DNA of 64,000 nucleotides, taken from positions 1,922,001-1,986,000 of the forward strand of contig JBHGNT010000020.1 in the NCBI GenBank assembly GCA_043228905.1. Reading direction: 5' to 3'. This stretch comes from Azolla caroliniana (taxonomy: Eukaryota; Polypodiophyta). Below are positions 22,597 to 32,635 of the stretch, one piece after another; positions within the stretch are counted from its first letter, which is position 1; each line of letters starts with the position of its first letter. The translations under genes were made by a program, and so were the position numbers. The notes beneath the pieces are model-generated. The model saw only the letters and a program-made list of their open reading frames with translations, was not told the DNA's origin and searched no databases.

Positions 22597-23076
22597 AAAG
22601 CTACTCAGAACTATGGATTGTTTTACAGGGCTGATTTGGACATAAATCTGGAAGGATATACAGATGTTGATTGGGCTGGAAGCCAAACAGATAGAAGATC
22701 CACAAGTGGATATATGTTTACATTGGGAAGTGCAGGTATTTCATGGAGTAGCAAGAAACAAGCTATTGTTGCATTGTCTAGTACTGAAGCTGAGTACAGA
22801 GGAGCCTCCATAGCCACTTGTGAAGAGGTATGGATCAGAAGATTGCTTGCTGATTTGGGAGAGTATATAGATGGTACTGTCACAATCTGGTGTGACAATA
22901 TGAGTAGCATTCAGCTTGCAAAAAACCCAGTGTTCCATGCAACAACAAAGCACATTGAAGTGCATTATCACTTTATTAGAGAAAAAGTGATTGAAGGAGA
23001 AGTTGATATGGTGTATGTGAATACAAATCAGAAAGTTGTTGATATTCTCACAAAGGGATTGAGTGTGGATAGATAA
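22597..23076 (+). pseudogene. copia A RNase H
   Basis: Final piece of A, encoding GYTDVDWAGSQTDRRSTSGYMF, SSTEAEYRGAS, WCDNMSSIQLAKNPVFHATTKHIEVHYHF and the end TKGLSVDR. The frame is open and stops at 23074-23076 about 35 bp before the 3' LTR. It has no long C-terminal extension, unlike the B family. Confidence 0.9.
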
Positions 23077-23098
23077 CCCCAAGAAAGGATAAGTTGAG

Positions 23099-23110
23099 CT
23101 TGAGGGGGAG
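23099..23110 (+). other. copia A polypurine tract
   Basis: CTTGAGGGGGAG immediately before the 3' LTR. Confidence 0.88.
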
Positions 23111-23559
23111 TGTTGAGAAGCAAGCTCAACATGGTATGTGATGCTTATTGGGAAATAAGCTATAGTAGCTATTTAGCTACTTGTGAACATAAAGGAGAAA
23201 CAACTAATTAGCTACTGACAGCTGTTTAGCGACTAACAGCTAATTAGCTGCATATGTAAGTAACTTATTACTTAGGTAAAAAAGTAAGAGAGTAGGTAAG
23301 TAAGAAATATACATGAAGTAGAACTCTGAGAGAGAGAGTGAGGATAGAGAGGAAGAACTCAGAGAGTGAGAACAGAAGAGAGAAATAGACGAGAGCAAGT
23401 AGAGCTCTACGTGTAATGAAATAGAAGAAGTTTTGGCTGCTACAGAGGTAAGTCTCCTTCCCCCTTCCCTTCTGTGTTTGCGCACCAAACGATCCAGCAC
23501 ACCACGATCCGCCGCGCACATAGGAAGAGCCCGAGTGCCTTCTTCACGTTTTCTTAACA
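23111..23559 (+). repeat. copia A 3' LTR
   Basis: 449 bp; differs from the 5' copy by about a dozen substitutions, a 1-bp and a 13-bp insertion. Followed by AATAT (23560-23564). Confidence 0.93.
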
Positions 23560-23564
23560 AATAT

Positions 23565-24250
23565 GACCCTCAAGCAAGTTTCTAAAGCTACTTGCTCATG
23601 GTTAGACCCCTTATCAGAACTACATATCATGTACCATAATGGGATACCAACTCCCATGACATTTGGGGCCATAGTTGCATATAATGGCAAGCCAAATTGG
23701 TTTGTTTTAAACGTGGAGTCGATTGCCCAAGAGTTGTTTATTGACAATCCCTCACACATCTCTAACATCCATTCATCTTGGAGCACCAAGATGAATGGTT
23801 GCCTTGCAGGAGATCCATGTTCACTAGGCAAGTAGGGTTGGACATGAGCCACCTTCCCAAGATCTCGGAGGGCATAGGCATCTTGCATCATCAAAGATCA
23901 ATCAACTTCACACATAGCACTCCCAAATTTTAACTTGTTGGCCATGTTATGAACCTCCTTTGTTATCATAAAGAACCTATAACTCACAAGGTCTAATGAA
24001 CTAGCCTTGGACTTATGATATGCTTCCTTACACATGCTCATTCGTGCCACATGTCGTGCGCATCCAACATCAAAAAGGTCATATCTACAACAACTTATAA
24101 CATTTGGAGCCACCGGCAAATAGTATGCATCTGGTCTACTTCCCAGTACATGACCCGTATGAGTTCCATATATTGAAAGGGTCATTGTCCCATGGTCAAC
24201 CTCGTCATTCATTCGAGCGTTCACATGAAAAGTACACCCACATTAGGATG
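23565..24250 (-). pseudogene. MULE-like transposase, N-terminal half
   Basis: Read on the minus strand it gives FHVNARMNDEVDHGTMTLSI, a conserved region SRPDAYYLPVAPNVISCC with DLFDVGC, a TGA at 23898-23900 (probably a CGA codon originally), then WAIDSTFKTNQFGLPLYATM, which carries the presumed first catalytic Asp (IDSTFKTN). It ends at TCLRVIF where copia A is inserted. The continuation is the half at 1132-2570. Confidence 0.7.
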
Positions 24251-24660
24251 AATGCTTTCTACGTCGGGTGCATGGATATTGCTTGTTGGCCACACCGGAT
24301 CGGTGACAATTATACCTAGTCACCTGTGCACCCCTTGTGGCCCCTATACGGAAGCATGTGTGATACCTCAATTGAACATCTATGAGCGTATCATCAATCT
24401 GTCAGAGTACCCGTCAAAGAATGGTGCGATGCGCCACAATGTGACGCCAGTACTATCTCCCTCCATTTCTCTACGTGCGTAACCTGAAGATGAGGCGATG
24501 CCTTAAGGTGTATTACATTCTCATTTCTAATGTTAAGAGGTAATTAATTGGAGATGGAATCAGCTCTGATTAAAATGACGGTGAAGGGTTTAATGTGACT
24601 TAAAATGTGATTAATTTAAATGTTAATATGACCGTTTTTTTGGCTGAATGTGATTAACAG

Positions 24661-25000
24661 GTTGGGCGACCTGGCTTATGGTTGGGTGACCATATTAAAA
24701 GAGGTTGGGCGACCTGGATTTTGATCGTGAACTGTTTTTTAAAACGGTTGGGTGACCTGGATTAGGACAGAGAATGTTTTTTAATAGGTTTGGGTGACCT
24801 TCTTTATTACCATCGATGTTTTTTACGAGGGTTGGGTGACCTGCTTATTTTCCATATTTAAACAGGTTGGTTGACCTGGATTATGAGAGAATGAGGTTTA
24901 AGAGGTTTGGGCGACCTAGATTATGAGAGGATTAATTTTAAGAGGTTTGGGCAACCTGGTTTATTACCATTTATGTTTTTTACAAGGGTTGGGCGATCGA
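24661..25000 (-). repeat. right subterminal array of GGTTGGGCGACC 12-mers
   Basis: About ten copies of GGTTGGGCGACC, with TGACC and GTTTGGG variants, are spaced roughly 20-45 bp apart. They are the exact reverse complement of the motif at 463-612. The spacers share words such as CTGGATTATGAGAG and TTTTTTAC, so the array probably grew by duplication of a longer unit. Confidence 0.75.
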
Positions 25001-25009
25001 TTGGTTTAA

Positions 25010-25150
25010 AATAGGTTTTTCGAAGAGATTGGCTTAAAACTGCAAATCAATTCGTTTACACTTGAGATTGGTTTAAAACAACAAACCAACTTTAGATTGA
25101 TTTACACTTGAGATTGGTTTAAAACAACAAATCAACTTGAGATAAACAAT
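25010..25150. repeat. short tandem repeat next to the right 12-mer array
   Basis: Three degenerate copies of a unit like GAGATTGGTTTAAAACAACA plus AATCAACTT. It may be the terminal part of the DNA transposon or host sequence. Confidence 0.5.
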
Positions 25151-25696
25151 TGTTGTAAACAACTTTTCCATTAATAAGTACTCGCGATTTACAATGAGTC
25201 GATTCTCGCTATACAAAATTAGTGTGGATTCCAAAATATAGTTACAACATCAACTCTATAACAAAATCTGTGCTAAAAACAACAGACACAAAATTTATAA
25301 TATGGAGCCACCAATCGTAGGTGCAAATCCTAGTACCCTTCGTGCCCACTCGTCCATATGAATCCGAAGTGAAAAAGTATATTAAATTAGCATTATCATC
25401 ATCAAATACAAAAATACCTACAATGAGGTATATATAGATTTCATGTGCAAGGGTGCACATGTGTGAGGATAATATAGGTACAAAAGTGTAAGTCCTATAT
25501 TAATTATACTTAGGAGTGGAGGATCTAGAATATCCCACTTAAGTACAAGGTCCTATTTAAGGTGTTATAGTCAACACTTCTAACTAGATTCTATCTAGGT
25601 AACTACGAAGTTACATGGTTGACTAAATAACTAACTCTAATTGAGCTTGATCTCTCAACACTTATTTTCGTCGAAATTGACATCTTCTTCAAAGCT
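25151..25696. other. AT-rich stretch without recognisable gene
   Basis: Only short frames occur and none shows a recognisable domain. A LINE 3' tail is possible, because a LINE-like relic on the minus strand lies just to the right. Confidence 0.5.
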
Positions 25697-26700
25697 TTAG
25701 GTCATGACACATACATTCTGCACTTTTTTTGCTTTAGATGATATCCAAGATAATGATATCGTTACATGATGATACAATACATTTGTAGTGACTTGTAACA
25801 AGCGTGTACACCCTTTAACAACCGATCCACCTAAGGCACAACATTTGTTTTCATCAACAAAGATCCATGGAAACCATGGTATATATTGTAATTTCTCCCA
25901 AATAAATCCATAATTTGGGGGGATACATAACCATCGTTTAGCATCTTCAAACTCTGAAAACATTTGAGATTCATTATCAACTACATCTCTTGAGTCTACA
26001 ACCCCCAATCAAAATAAATGATTAAATTGAGATCTCGATTTCTCTTTTCCATGCCAATGCAACAATAAAAAAGAAACGAGCAATCCATTTTTAGTAATAA
26101 ATTACAAAGTTCTCGATAATATGATGGTGCATGCCCCAAAAAAGATCACGCATCTTGTTGTGACCTTACCAATTGTTATGCACATACAAAATGTTGAATC
26201 TTTAGAGAAATGCATCCATTGAGCAACATCCACCACAATGCTTGAATCTTAGTTTTCCATGCACCAATCCTCCTTACTTAATAAAATATTGCAGCGTAAA
26301 TATCCATGGTCTATCTTGTTGACACATATCTTGTAATTATGCAAATCTATGAGCTATCAAATGCATTTCAAAATCTAGCATTACATCACCACTTAACCGT
26401 TTGACAATAGCCAAATGGTCCCATGAAATCCATGTAACTCCCATCGTTTCTCCCTTTTGGCACAACATGAGCCAAAGAGGTTGCAACAATATTTGTAATG
26501 CATTCTTAGTCCAAGGAAGCAATGGTAAAAAATACAATAGCATGGGTATCATGATACATTGCACCACTTTGAGTTGTAAATGAAATGACCATAATTCAGA
26601 CTTCTTGTACATAAATTTGTCCTTCAATTTACTACCAATCTTGTCAATTAGTTGGATATTTCCAACATCGATACCCAATGGATACCCCAAATGCAAATAA
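25697..26700 (-). pseudogene. LINE-type reverse transcriptase remnant (3' part)
   Basis: On the minus strand 26696-26337 reads HLGYPLGIDVGNIQLIDKIG, then FHLQLKVVQCIMIPMLLYFLP and WISWDHLAIVKRLSG. This matches the region after the polymerase core of plant non-LTR retrotransposons, where similar wording precedes the zf-RVT domain. Weaker coding continues at 26008-25697 (PPNYGFIWEKLQYIPWFPWIF). Several stops and frameshifts are present. Family assignment is from motif memory only. Confidence 0.55.
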
Positions 26701-26812
26701 ATTGATCCTCATGTAATCAATTAGTTGGAACTGAGAAGAAAGAATAAATATCACCAATTGAGAGGGTGTTGTTCGACGCCTATGTTAAGTCATGGTAAAC
26801 ACTCAATAATTA

Positions 26813-26897
26813 GCCACCATAATTCCTACACAAGATTTGAGCCATCATAATTCCTATACAAGATTTGAGCCATCATAATTCATACACAAGATATGTC
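26813..26897. repeat. three-copy tandem repeat of about 33 bp
   Basis: The phrase CATAATTCCTACACAAGATT recurs three times with one or two changes, separated by TGAGCCAT. No coding function is apparent. Confidence 0.7.
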
Positions 26898-27206
26898 TCC
26901 ACATGTTGAATTTCCTTATAATAGAATATGCCTTCATGAACATGAACATTTGTTACTTAAGAATATGTGTATCGATGAACATCAAACTTCGTTGTATTAT
27001 ACTATATTACATTATAGGAATCGATTCTCTCAATATACTTGAGATCTCAACAAGAAGTGCATGTAAGGGAACAATACCTCAAGGACAATACATCCTTTGT
27101 CATCGTTAATCGAGGATTCAACAATATTACTCGAAGCATTCATCGTGGCTTATTGCAAACCACTACTACTAGGAAGTAAGAAGCTTCTAGTATTAGGGTT
27201 TAGGGT
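26898..27206. other. unique-looking sequence without gene
   Basis: A short plus frame at 26903-27109 has no recognisable motif. Nothing else is seen. Confidence 0.5.
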
Positions 27207-27387
27207 TTCCATTCTAGACTCCATCCCATTTGAGTCCATATCCATTCCATTCCACATTCCATTGTAGATTCCATCCTATTTGAAGTCCATATTCCATTTG
27301 AGTCCACATTCCATTCCGTTCGAGTTCACATTCCATTCCATTTGAGTCCACATTCCTTTCCATTCCAGATTCCATCCCATTCGAGTC

Positions 27388-27692
27388 TGTTGAGAATCAA
27401 GCTCAACCTAGTCTAGTGTGTGAACACACCCTTGAGAGTGTGCACTCAAAGGTCAAAAGTCACCACTCTTATCCACACATTAACTATGTGTCATAGAATC
27501 ATATTCTATGACACATAACTAATGAGCTTTCACATTCCCCATGACCCATGAGCTTCGGTAGTTAATGAAGAGAGAGAGAGAGTGACTATATAAAGCACTC
27601 TCCCTCCTCCTACTTTGTAATAGTTAGGTTAATCTCCTTTGTAATATACATTTCTCTTGAGTATTCTATTCTTGTTCAAATCTATTTTGTGT

Positions 27693-27764
<72 letters not shown>

Positions 27765-27812
27765 CACAACACATATCTCTAGTCTATTCCGCTGCACAAG
27801 AATCACACTACA
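27388..27812 (+). mobile_element. solo copia-type LTR inside the pentamer satellite
   Basis: 425 bp beginning TGTTGAGAATCAAGCTCAAC, the same terminal pattern as the A and B LTRs, and ending CACACTACA. It is flanked by GAGTC and TAGTC (4 of 5 bases match). It has a TATATAAA box at 27587-27594, a perfect 15-bp-arm hairpin at 27485-27517 and a long CT/CA microsatellite near its 3' end. No internal region is present, which fits LTR-LTR recombination. Confidence 0.8.
27692..27762. repeat. (CT)n-(CA)n compound microsatellite
   Basis: An uninterrupted CT run passes into a long CA run within the solo LTR. It is a candidate polymorphic marker and is probably derived from the CT-rich leader region common to these LTRs. 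Confidence 0.9.
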
Positions 27813-28254
27813 TAGTCCATATTCCATTCCATTCCATTTGAGTCTACATTCCATTCCATTCGAGTCCACCTTCCATTCCATTTGAGTTCACATTCCATTC
27901 CATTTCATTTGAGTCCACCTTCCATTCCATATTCCATCCTATCCCATTTGAGTCCATATTCCATTCCATCCCATTTGAGTCTATATTCCATTCCATTCCA
28001 TTTGAGTCCACATTCCTTACCATTCTATAGTGCATTCCTTTCCACATTCCATTCCAATCTATAGTCCATTCCATAGTCCAGACTCTTCTTGACTCCATAG
28101 TTCATAGTCCATTCCGTTCCACATTCCATTCCATTAAGTTTTGTCTTCCTTTGCTTCTTCTTCTTTCTCGTGGGACCCGCGACCCTCCTCTCGTCACCAT
28201 CAGTATGCTTCTTCCATCAAAACTTTGATTTTTTTAGTTGACTATTTGTCCACG

Positions 28255-29260
28255 CTTTGGTCTGTTTCTTTCATGAAATCCTTGATTCGTTAAGGAATTC
28301 CTTCCTGCTTTAGTAGAATTTTATTACGTAATGTTATCCTGAACTTCTCGGTGGTCTTTAATGCTTTAGTAGGATTTCATGCTGTCACCAGAAGGACGAT
28401 TATTATTAATGCCATTATTTGATAATTGTGTTTCATGTTATTTCTATTGTATTACTTGGAACTCTCAACAATTTTGTGGCTTATAACATTGCCTTGGGTT
28501 AGGCACTACGTGAGGCCAGTTAAGAAATGTGTGGTTCCAAAACTGATGGAAATAACTAAGTGGGCTAAGGTATTGGTTTTGAAGATGCAGCACTTGACAG
28601 CAGGAGCTTGTAATTCATCGTTCAAGTTAATGGTCATTTTCAAGTGCTGAAATCTGCACATAACACCTCTACTTGCTGTATTTTCTACTATGCCCATCAC
28701 AGATGTCATTGTTAATGGAGAATGCCTTGGATGGATGCAATGTTTCTAGGTTTTGGACCAGCTATCATATTGTATTGTCTCCTATTTTTTATCAATAAAG
28801 ATGTAGCAAAAGGGCGACTGCCTCTGAAACCAACAGAGGTGTGAAATTAAGTATTAATGAATCCAAAATCGTAAGGATATTTATCTAAGATGCCTTCAGT
28901 GTTGAAATTGAGCTAAATTGGTGGTTCACGAGTGAAGATTTAAAGCCCGCTGGAAGTTTCGGTCTGGTTTCCCATATTCCTTATTGAAAGCTGTGACTTA
29001 GTTAGCAATTTAAGGACTCCTTTATGAAATCCTCGATTTACTAGAATCCCTTTATGGTTTAGTAGGGTTTCATTACTTCATCAGTCCTTGATTTAGTAGG
29101 ATTCCATCATGCTTTAGTAGCATGATATCCTTGATTTACTAAGGATCTCTTGATGCTTCAGTACCATGAAATCTTTGCTTATCTGAGTACTCCTTAATGC
29201 TTTAGTAACATGAAATCCTTGATTTACTACGGATTTCTTAATACGTTTTTAGGCTTTTGT
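28255..29260. repeat. degenerate repeats upstream of the transporter gene
   Basis: Variants of CATGAAATCCTTGATTTACT and of TGATGCTTTAGTAGGATT recur about eight times at 28255-28390 and 29010-29250. The intervening part has a short frame at 28426-28650 with no recognisable domain. Given the acceptor-like site next to the gene start, this stretch could lie in a 5' UTR intron or promoter; that is inference. Confidence 0.55.
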
Positions 29261-29960
29261 TCCTTCATGAAATCCTTTATTTGCGTTTGTCCCTTAAATG
29301 GTTGATCTGAAAATGGATACTTTTTAGTACGTTGTATGATCAGATGTCACCTGAACATATTTTCATTTACTTGTTTAGGAAAGATACGCGAAGGGAGAAA
29401 TTAACATATCAAGGTATGAATCTGTGTGTTTCTAAGAATAGATGCTTGGAGGAAATTCCAAAAATTTAAGGAAAATCAGAAAAGAAGATCTTTTTTTTCC
29501 CTTAAATCCTCACTAATATTGTATCTTTGCCATTATATGTGGGTTAAATAATTATGTTGCAAAATATTTTTCCTATATCTATCGGTTTCATGAACATATA
29601 ATAAATACATCAGAATCACATATTCAAATCATTTGCACATTTATATATATTTTACGAGGAATGTTCATATTGATCTGTATGTTTCACATATGATATGTGT
29701 ATTTTGTATTCAGACCATTCAATCCGTTTCACATACAATTGATCTGTATTAAGAATATTTACGTCTTTCCATTCATTTCACAAACAAGCATATCTTGATA
29801 CTATCGCGTATTCATAAAATTCCATCCATTTCACAAACCACAAGTCTGGATTTAGTAATGTGTATTCATGTCATTCCATCCATTCCACTGAAGCTTCCAC
29901 TCACTCATCTAATAGATGGATTCTGATTTACCCTCCGTCCCCCCTCTTATATCATGAGTT

Positions 29961-29970
29961 ATATTGCAGA
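29961..29970 (+). promoter_or_regulatory. probable 3' splice site in the transporter 5' UTR
   Basis: ATATTGCAGA lies directly before ATG at 29971, preceded by a T-rich tract (CTCTTATATCATGAGTTAT). Plant MTP1 genes commonly have an intronless coding region, so a leader intron ending here is plausible. No donor was assigned. Confidence 0.5.
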
Positions 29971-31332
29971 ATGGAAAGTGTCAGCACTTCAGACTTGCTC
30001 ATCCCGGAGAGTGAGAAGACATCTCTGGCTGAACAAAGGTTTATGTTTGAAATTGAAGATCGAGTCTGTGGGGTAGGTTGTGGATTTTCAGATGAGAAGA
30101 GCAAAGCACAAGATGCAATTGTGAGATCAACTGCTGCGAAAAAGCTCATGCTGGCTTCATTACTTTGCCTTGCGTTCATCGCTGCAGAAATAACTGGTGG
30201 AATCATATCTAATAGTCTCGCTATTCTGACCGATGCCGCTCATCTCCTTTCAGATGTAGCTGGATTTGCTATCTCTTTATTTGCGATTTGGGCATCAAGT
30301 TGGGAAGCCACGCCTCGACAAACATATGGATTTTATCGTATAGAAATTCTAGGTGCTCTTCTTTCCATCCAGCTTATTTGGCTTCTCACTGGAATTATCG
30401 TATATGAAGCTATCTATCGAATTCTGCATACTAGTGAATCGATTGATGGTCGGCTTATGTTTTTCGTGGCTACTTTTGGATTGTTTGTCAATATCATCAT
30501 GGTTTTTCTACTAGGACATCATGGGCATGATCATTCTCATGGTCAACTCAGAAGCTTTCTTTCAGATCACAGCCATTCTGAGGATCAGAGGAATAGCCAT
30601 AACCATGGCGACCATAAGGAAAAAGTTGAACAAGGTGATGTCTGTAGCCATGATCAGGCTCATGAAGGTCTACGTGCTCAAAATCTAGAAGGAGAAGTAA
30701 GCACACCTTCACCACAAGAACTTGGAAGAAAAAAAGGCAGCAATGAACAGAACAATCTAGAAGAAGAAGAAGAAAAAAGCACGCCATCACCACATGAACT
30801 TGGAAGAAAGAGAAGCTACATTGTAGATATTGGCATAGATACACTAGTCTTGCCCAAGCAACAACACTTGCATGCGGGAAATATCAATGTAAGAGGAGCT
30901 TGGTTACATGTTTTGGGTGATCTTATTCAAAGTATTGGAGTGATGATTGGAGGTGTCATTATATGGATCAAACCAGAATGGAAAGTAGTGGATTTGATCT
31001 GTAGTCTCTTATTTTCAGTCCTTGTTCTTGGTACCACGATCAGAATACTTAGGGATACGGTAGAGATATTGATGGAGAGTACACCACGAGAAATTGATGT
31101 AAAGAAGCTTGAAAAAGAACTATGTGAAATACAAGGAGTGATAGCTATTCATGAGCTACATATATGGGCGATTACAATGGGAAAGACATCATTAGCTTGC
31201 CATGTGAACATATATCCAGATGCTGATGCCGACGTTGTTCTTAAAAAGGTATTAGCTTACTGTGATCAAGTATTCAATATCAGTCATGTTACTGTGCAGA
31301 TTGAGAGGAATCAAGGATACCTCCCTCCTTGA
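29971..31332 (+). CDS. metal tolerance protein, cation diffusion facilitator zinc transporter (MTP1-like)
   Basis: 453 residues without introns. Plant MTP1-type CDF proteins move Zn out of the cytosol into the vacuole in exchange for protons. An N-terminal Cys pair (CGVGCGF, 33-38) is followed by six predicted membrane segments at about 58-80, 82-104, 123-148, 161-182, 310-332 and 338-359. The two zinc-site motifs are HLLSD (91-95) in segment 2 and HVLGD (313-317) in segment 5. A His-rich cytosolic loop (183-302, with HHGHDHSHG) lies between segments 4 and 5. The C-terminal metal-chaperone-like domain includes [19 protein letters not shown]. The loop has an internal duplication ([12 protein letters not shown] and [12 protein letters not shown]). 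The in-frame codons from 29860 look like leader sequence, so ATG 29971 is chosen. The frame appears intact and is the only likely functional host gene here. Close relatives such as MTP2, MTP3 or MTP4 cannot be excluded. Confidence 0.93.
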   Translation: MESVSTSDLLIPESEKTSLAEQRFMFEIEDRVCGVGCGFSDEKSKAQDAIVRSTAAKKLMLASLLCLAFIAAEITGGIISNSLAILTDAAHLLSDVAGFAISLFAIWASSWEATPRQTYGFYRIEILGALLSIQLIWLLTGIIVYEAIYRILHTSESIDGRLMFFVATFGLFVNIIMVFLLGHHGHDHSHGQLRSFLSDHSHSEDQRNSHNHGDHKEKVEQGDVCSHDQAHEGLRAQNLEGEVSTPSPQELGRKKGSNEQNNLEEEEEKSTPSPHELGRKRSYIVDIGIDTLVLPKQQHLHAGNINVRGAWLHVLGDLIQSIGVMIGGVIIWIKPEWKVVDLICSLLFSVLVLGTTIRILRDTVEILMESTPREIDVKKLEKELCEIQGVIAIHELHIWAITMGKTSLACHVNIYPDADADVVLKKVLAYCDQVFNISHVTVQIERNQGYLPP

Positions 31333-32275
31333 GGACAAAGCTCATAATATATGCATGAAGAATAGGTTTTGTTATCAAAGAATTCCTCATGACTTTGCTT
31401 CAAAAGGGAGTGTTTGCATTCTCCTTTTTATATGTATGTTTCGGCATAGTTCAGTTTATTAGGCAATTCCATCCTCTAATTGCATATAAGAGTAGACTCT
31501 AGTGCAGCTTTTAGTCTATTTGTTATCCGCTCACCCACTCCTGAATTACTACTATTTTATACAAAGCACACGATGGACTCATCCCATTTCCTATAATTGC
31601 ATACATATTGGGATGCCAATATATTATACTACGATGTAAGTTAGAATTGGAAATATGGTTATTTTATCCTTTTACATCTAAATAACGTATGTAGTTCTTT
31701 TATTTTATCTGTCTCAAGAAGTTTTATAGCATGTTATGTGTACGTGGTTATGTGTATGTAATACAATCTGTTTCCATAATATACCCCCATCCACTACGAT
31801 GGTGTGGAGAGTTAATTACTCAATTGTGATAAAAGGTGGAATTATATGGCATAATATGTCACACTCCCCTAATCATCTCTTGTTGATGATTTGATCTTCC
31901 CTATCTTTCATAAATGCTTCCAAGAGCTCCAAACACAAAATCCTGATGTTTGTGGCACCACTTTAAAATTCATAGCTTGATAAACATACAATGTGCCACT
32001 ACGCTTAGCAAATCCATATTGAATTCTCCTTTACATTCCTTCTTCTAGTCACAAATATGGTTATACTACTGTTTTTAAGAAATTGGCAGTTCTAGAAGAG
32101 GATACCCAAGACCTAAAGTTTTGTTGATTTATCTCGAAAGATCATCGTGATTATTGATTTCTTTTGTTGCACAAGTTAAAGAGAACATAAAGCATGTAAT
32201 TTTTCATTTTTTCATTACACAAGCTTAACAATGATTTGTTTGTTTTTTGGAGGGAGTGTTTGCTTAAAACTTAAA
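31333..32275. other. downstream region of the transporter, no second gene seen
   Basis: The first few hundred bases presumably include the 3' UTR; no clear polyadenylation signal can be picked. The rest is AT-rich and lacks recognisable coding sequence. Confidence 0.5.
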
Positions 32276-32635
32276 ATGGTACTACCAAGCGTTCAAAATC
32301 TCATAACCAATCTTTCCATGGTTTATCTACCCCAAGTTTCAAAATAGAAGTGATGAACATAGGCAAAGTAGATGATTATATCACCAAATATAGAAACATT
32401 TAGGAGGCATATGAAACATAGTGTACAAATCTTGAAGGCCATTCTCTCCATTTAAAAGGATACTACCAAGGGTTCAAAATCTCATAGCCAATCTTTCCAT
32501 GGTTTATCTACCCCAAGTTTCAAAATAGAGGTGATGAACATAGGCAAAGTAGATGATTATCACCAAATATAGTAACACTTAGGAGGCATATGAAGCAAAG
32601 TCTACAAATCTTAAAGGCCATTCTCTCCATCTCTA
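32276..32635 (+). pseudogene. tandemly duplicated gag-like relic
   Basis: Two copies of about 180 bp (from about 32276 and from about 32457) are nearly identical. In one frame they read TNLEGHSLHLKGYYQGFKIS and EVMNIGKVDDYITKYRNI, with stops, reminiscent of a retroelement Gag region. A third partial copy of CCATTCTCTCC occurs near 32730. No LTR was recognised around it. Confidence 0.45.

Larger units (their letters stand above)
2576..23559 (+). mobile_element. Ty1/copia retrotransposon A (host of B1, B2 and C)
   Basis: Bounded by TG...CA LTRs of 436 and 449 bp with a perfect 5-bp duplication. Removing the three nested insertions leaves about 5.3 kb, normal for a copia element, with gag, protease, integrase, RT and RNase H in copia order. 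By eye the LTRs differ at about a dozen positions plus a 13-bp indel, so this is a moderately old insertion. It is defective: several stop codons and an altered protease active site are present. It landed inside the MULE transposase frame. Confidence 0.93.
460..25000 (-). mobile_element. degraded Mutator-like (MULE) DNA transposon, split by nested retrotransposons
   Basis: The span is defined by inverted 12-mer arrays at both ends and by two halves of one transposase on the minus strand (23565-24250 and 1132-2570). Without the 20.98-kb copia insertion the element would be about 3.6 kb. Outer boundaries are approximate: I could not find an unambiguous terminal inverted repeat or target duplication. 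MULE assignment rests on the D, D and C-x2-H signature followed by a SWIM zinc finger. Another related superfamily is possible. Confidence 0.55.
27207..28140. repeat. TTCCA pentamer satellite (interrupted by a solo LTR)
   Basis: Arrays of TTCCA with interspersed TTTGAGTCCA run from about 27207 to 27387 and resume at 27813-28140. The higher-order unit is roughly CATTCCATTTGAGTCCA. Frames found in it are low-complexity and not genes. Confidence 0.85.

Noticed and set aside
27844-28098. 84-codon frame rich in WNMDSNGMEWN
   Set aside because: Low-complexity translation of the TTCCA satellite, not a gene.
28426-28650. 74-codon plus-strand frame upstream of the transporter
   Set aside because: No recognisable domain or neighbours; probably chance in an AT-rich leader.
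29860-29970. Upstream 37-codon extension of the transporter frame
   Set aside because: [14 protein letters not shown]-type residues do not resemble MTP N-termini and a TTGCAG acceptor-like site lies right before ATG 29971.
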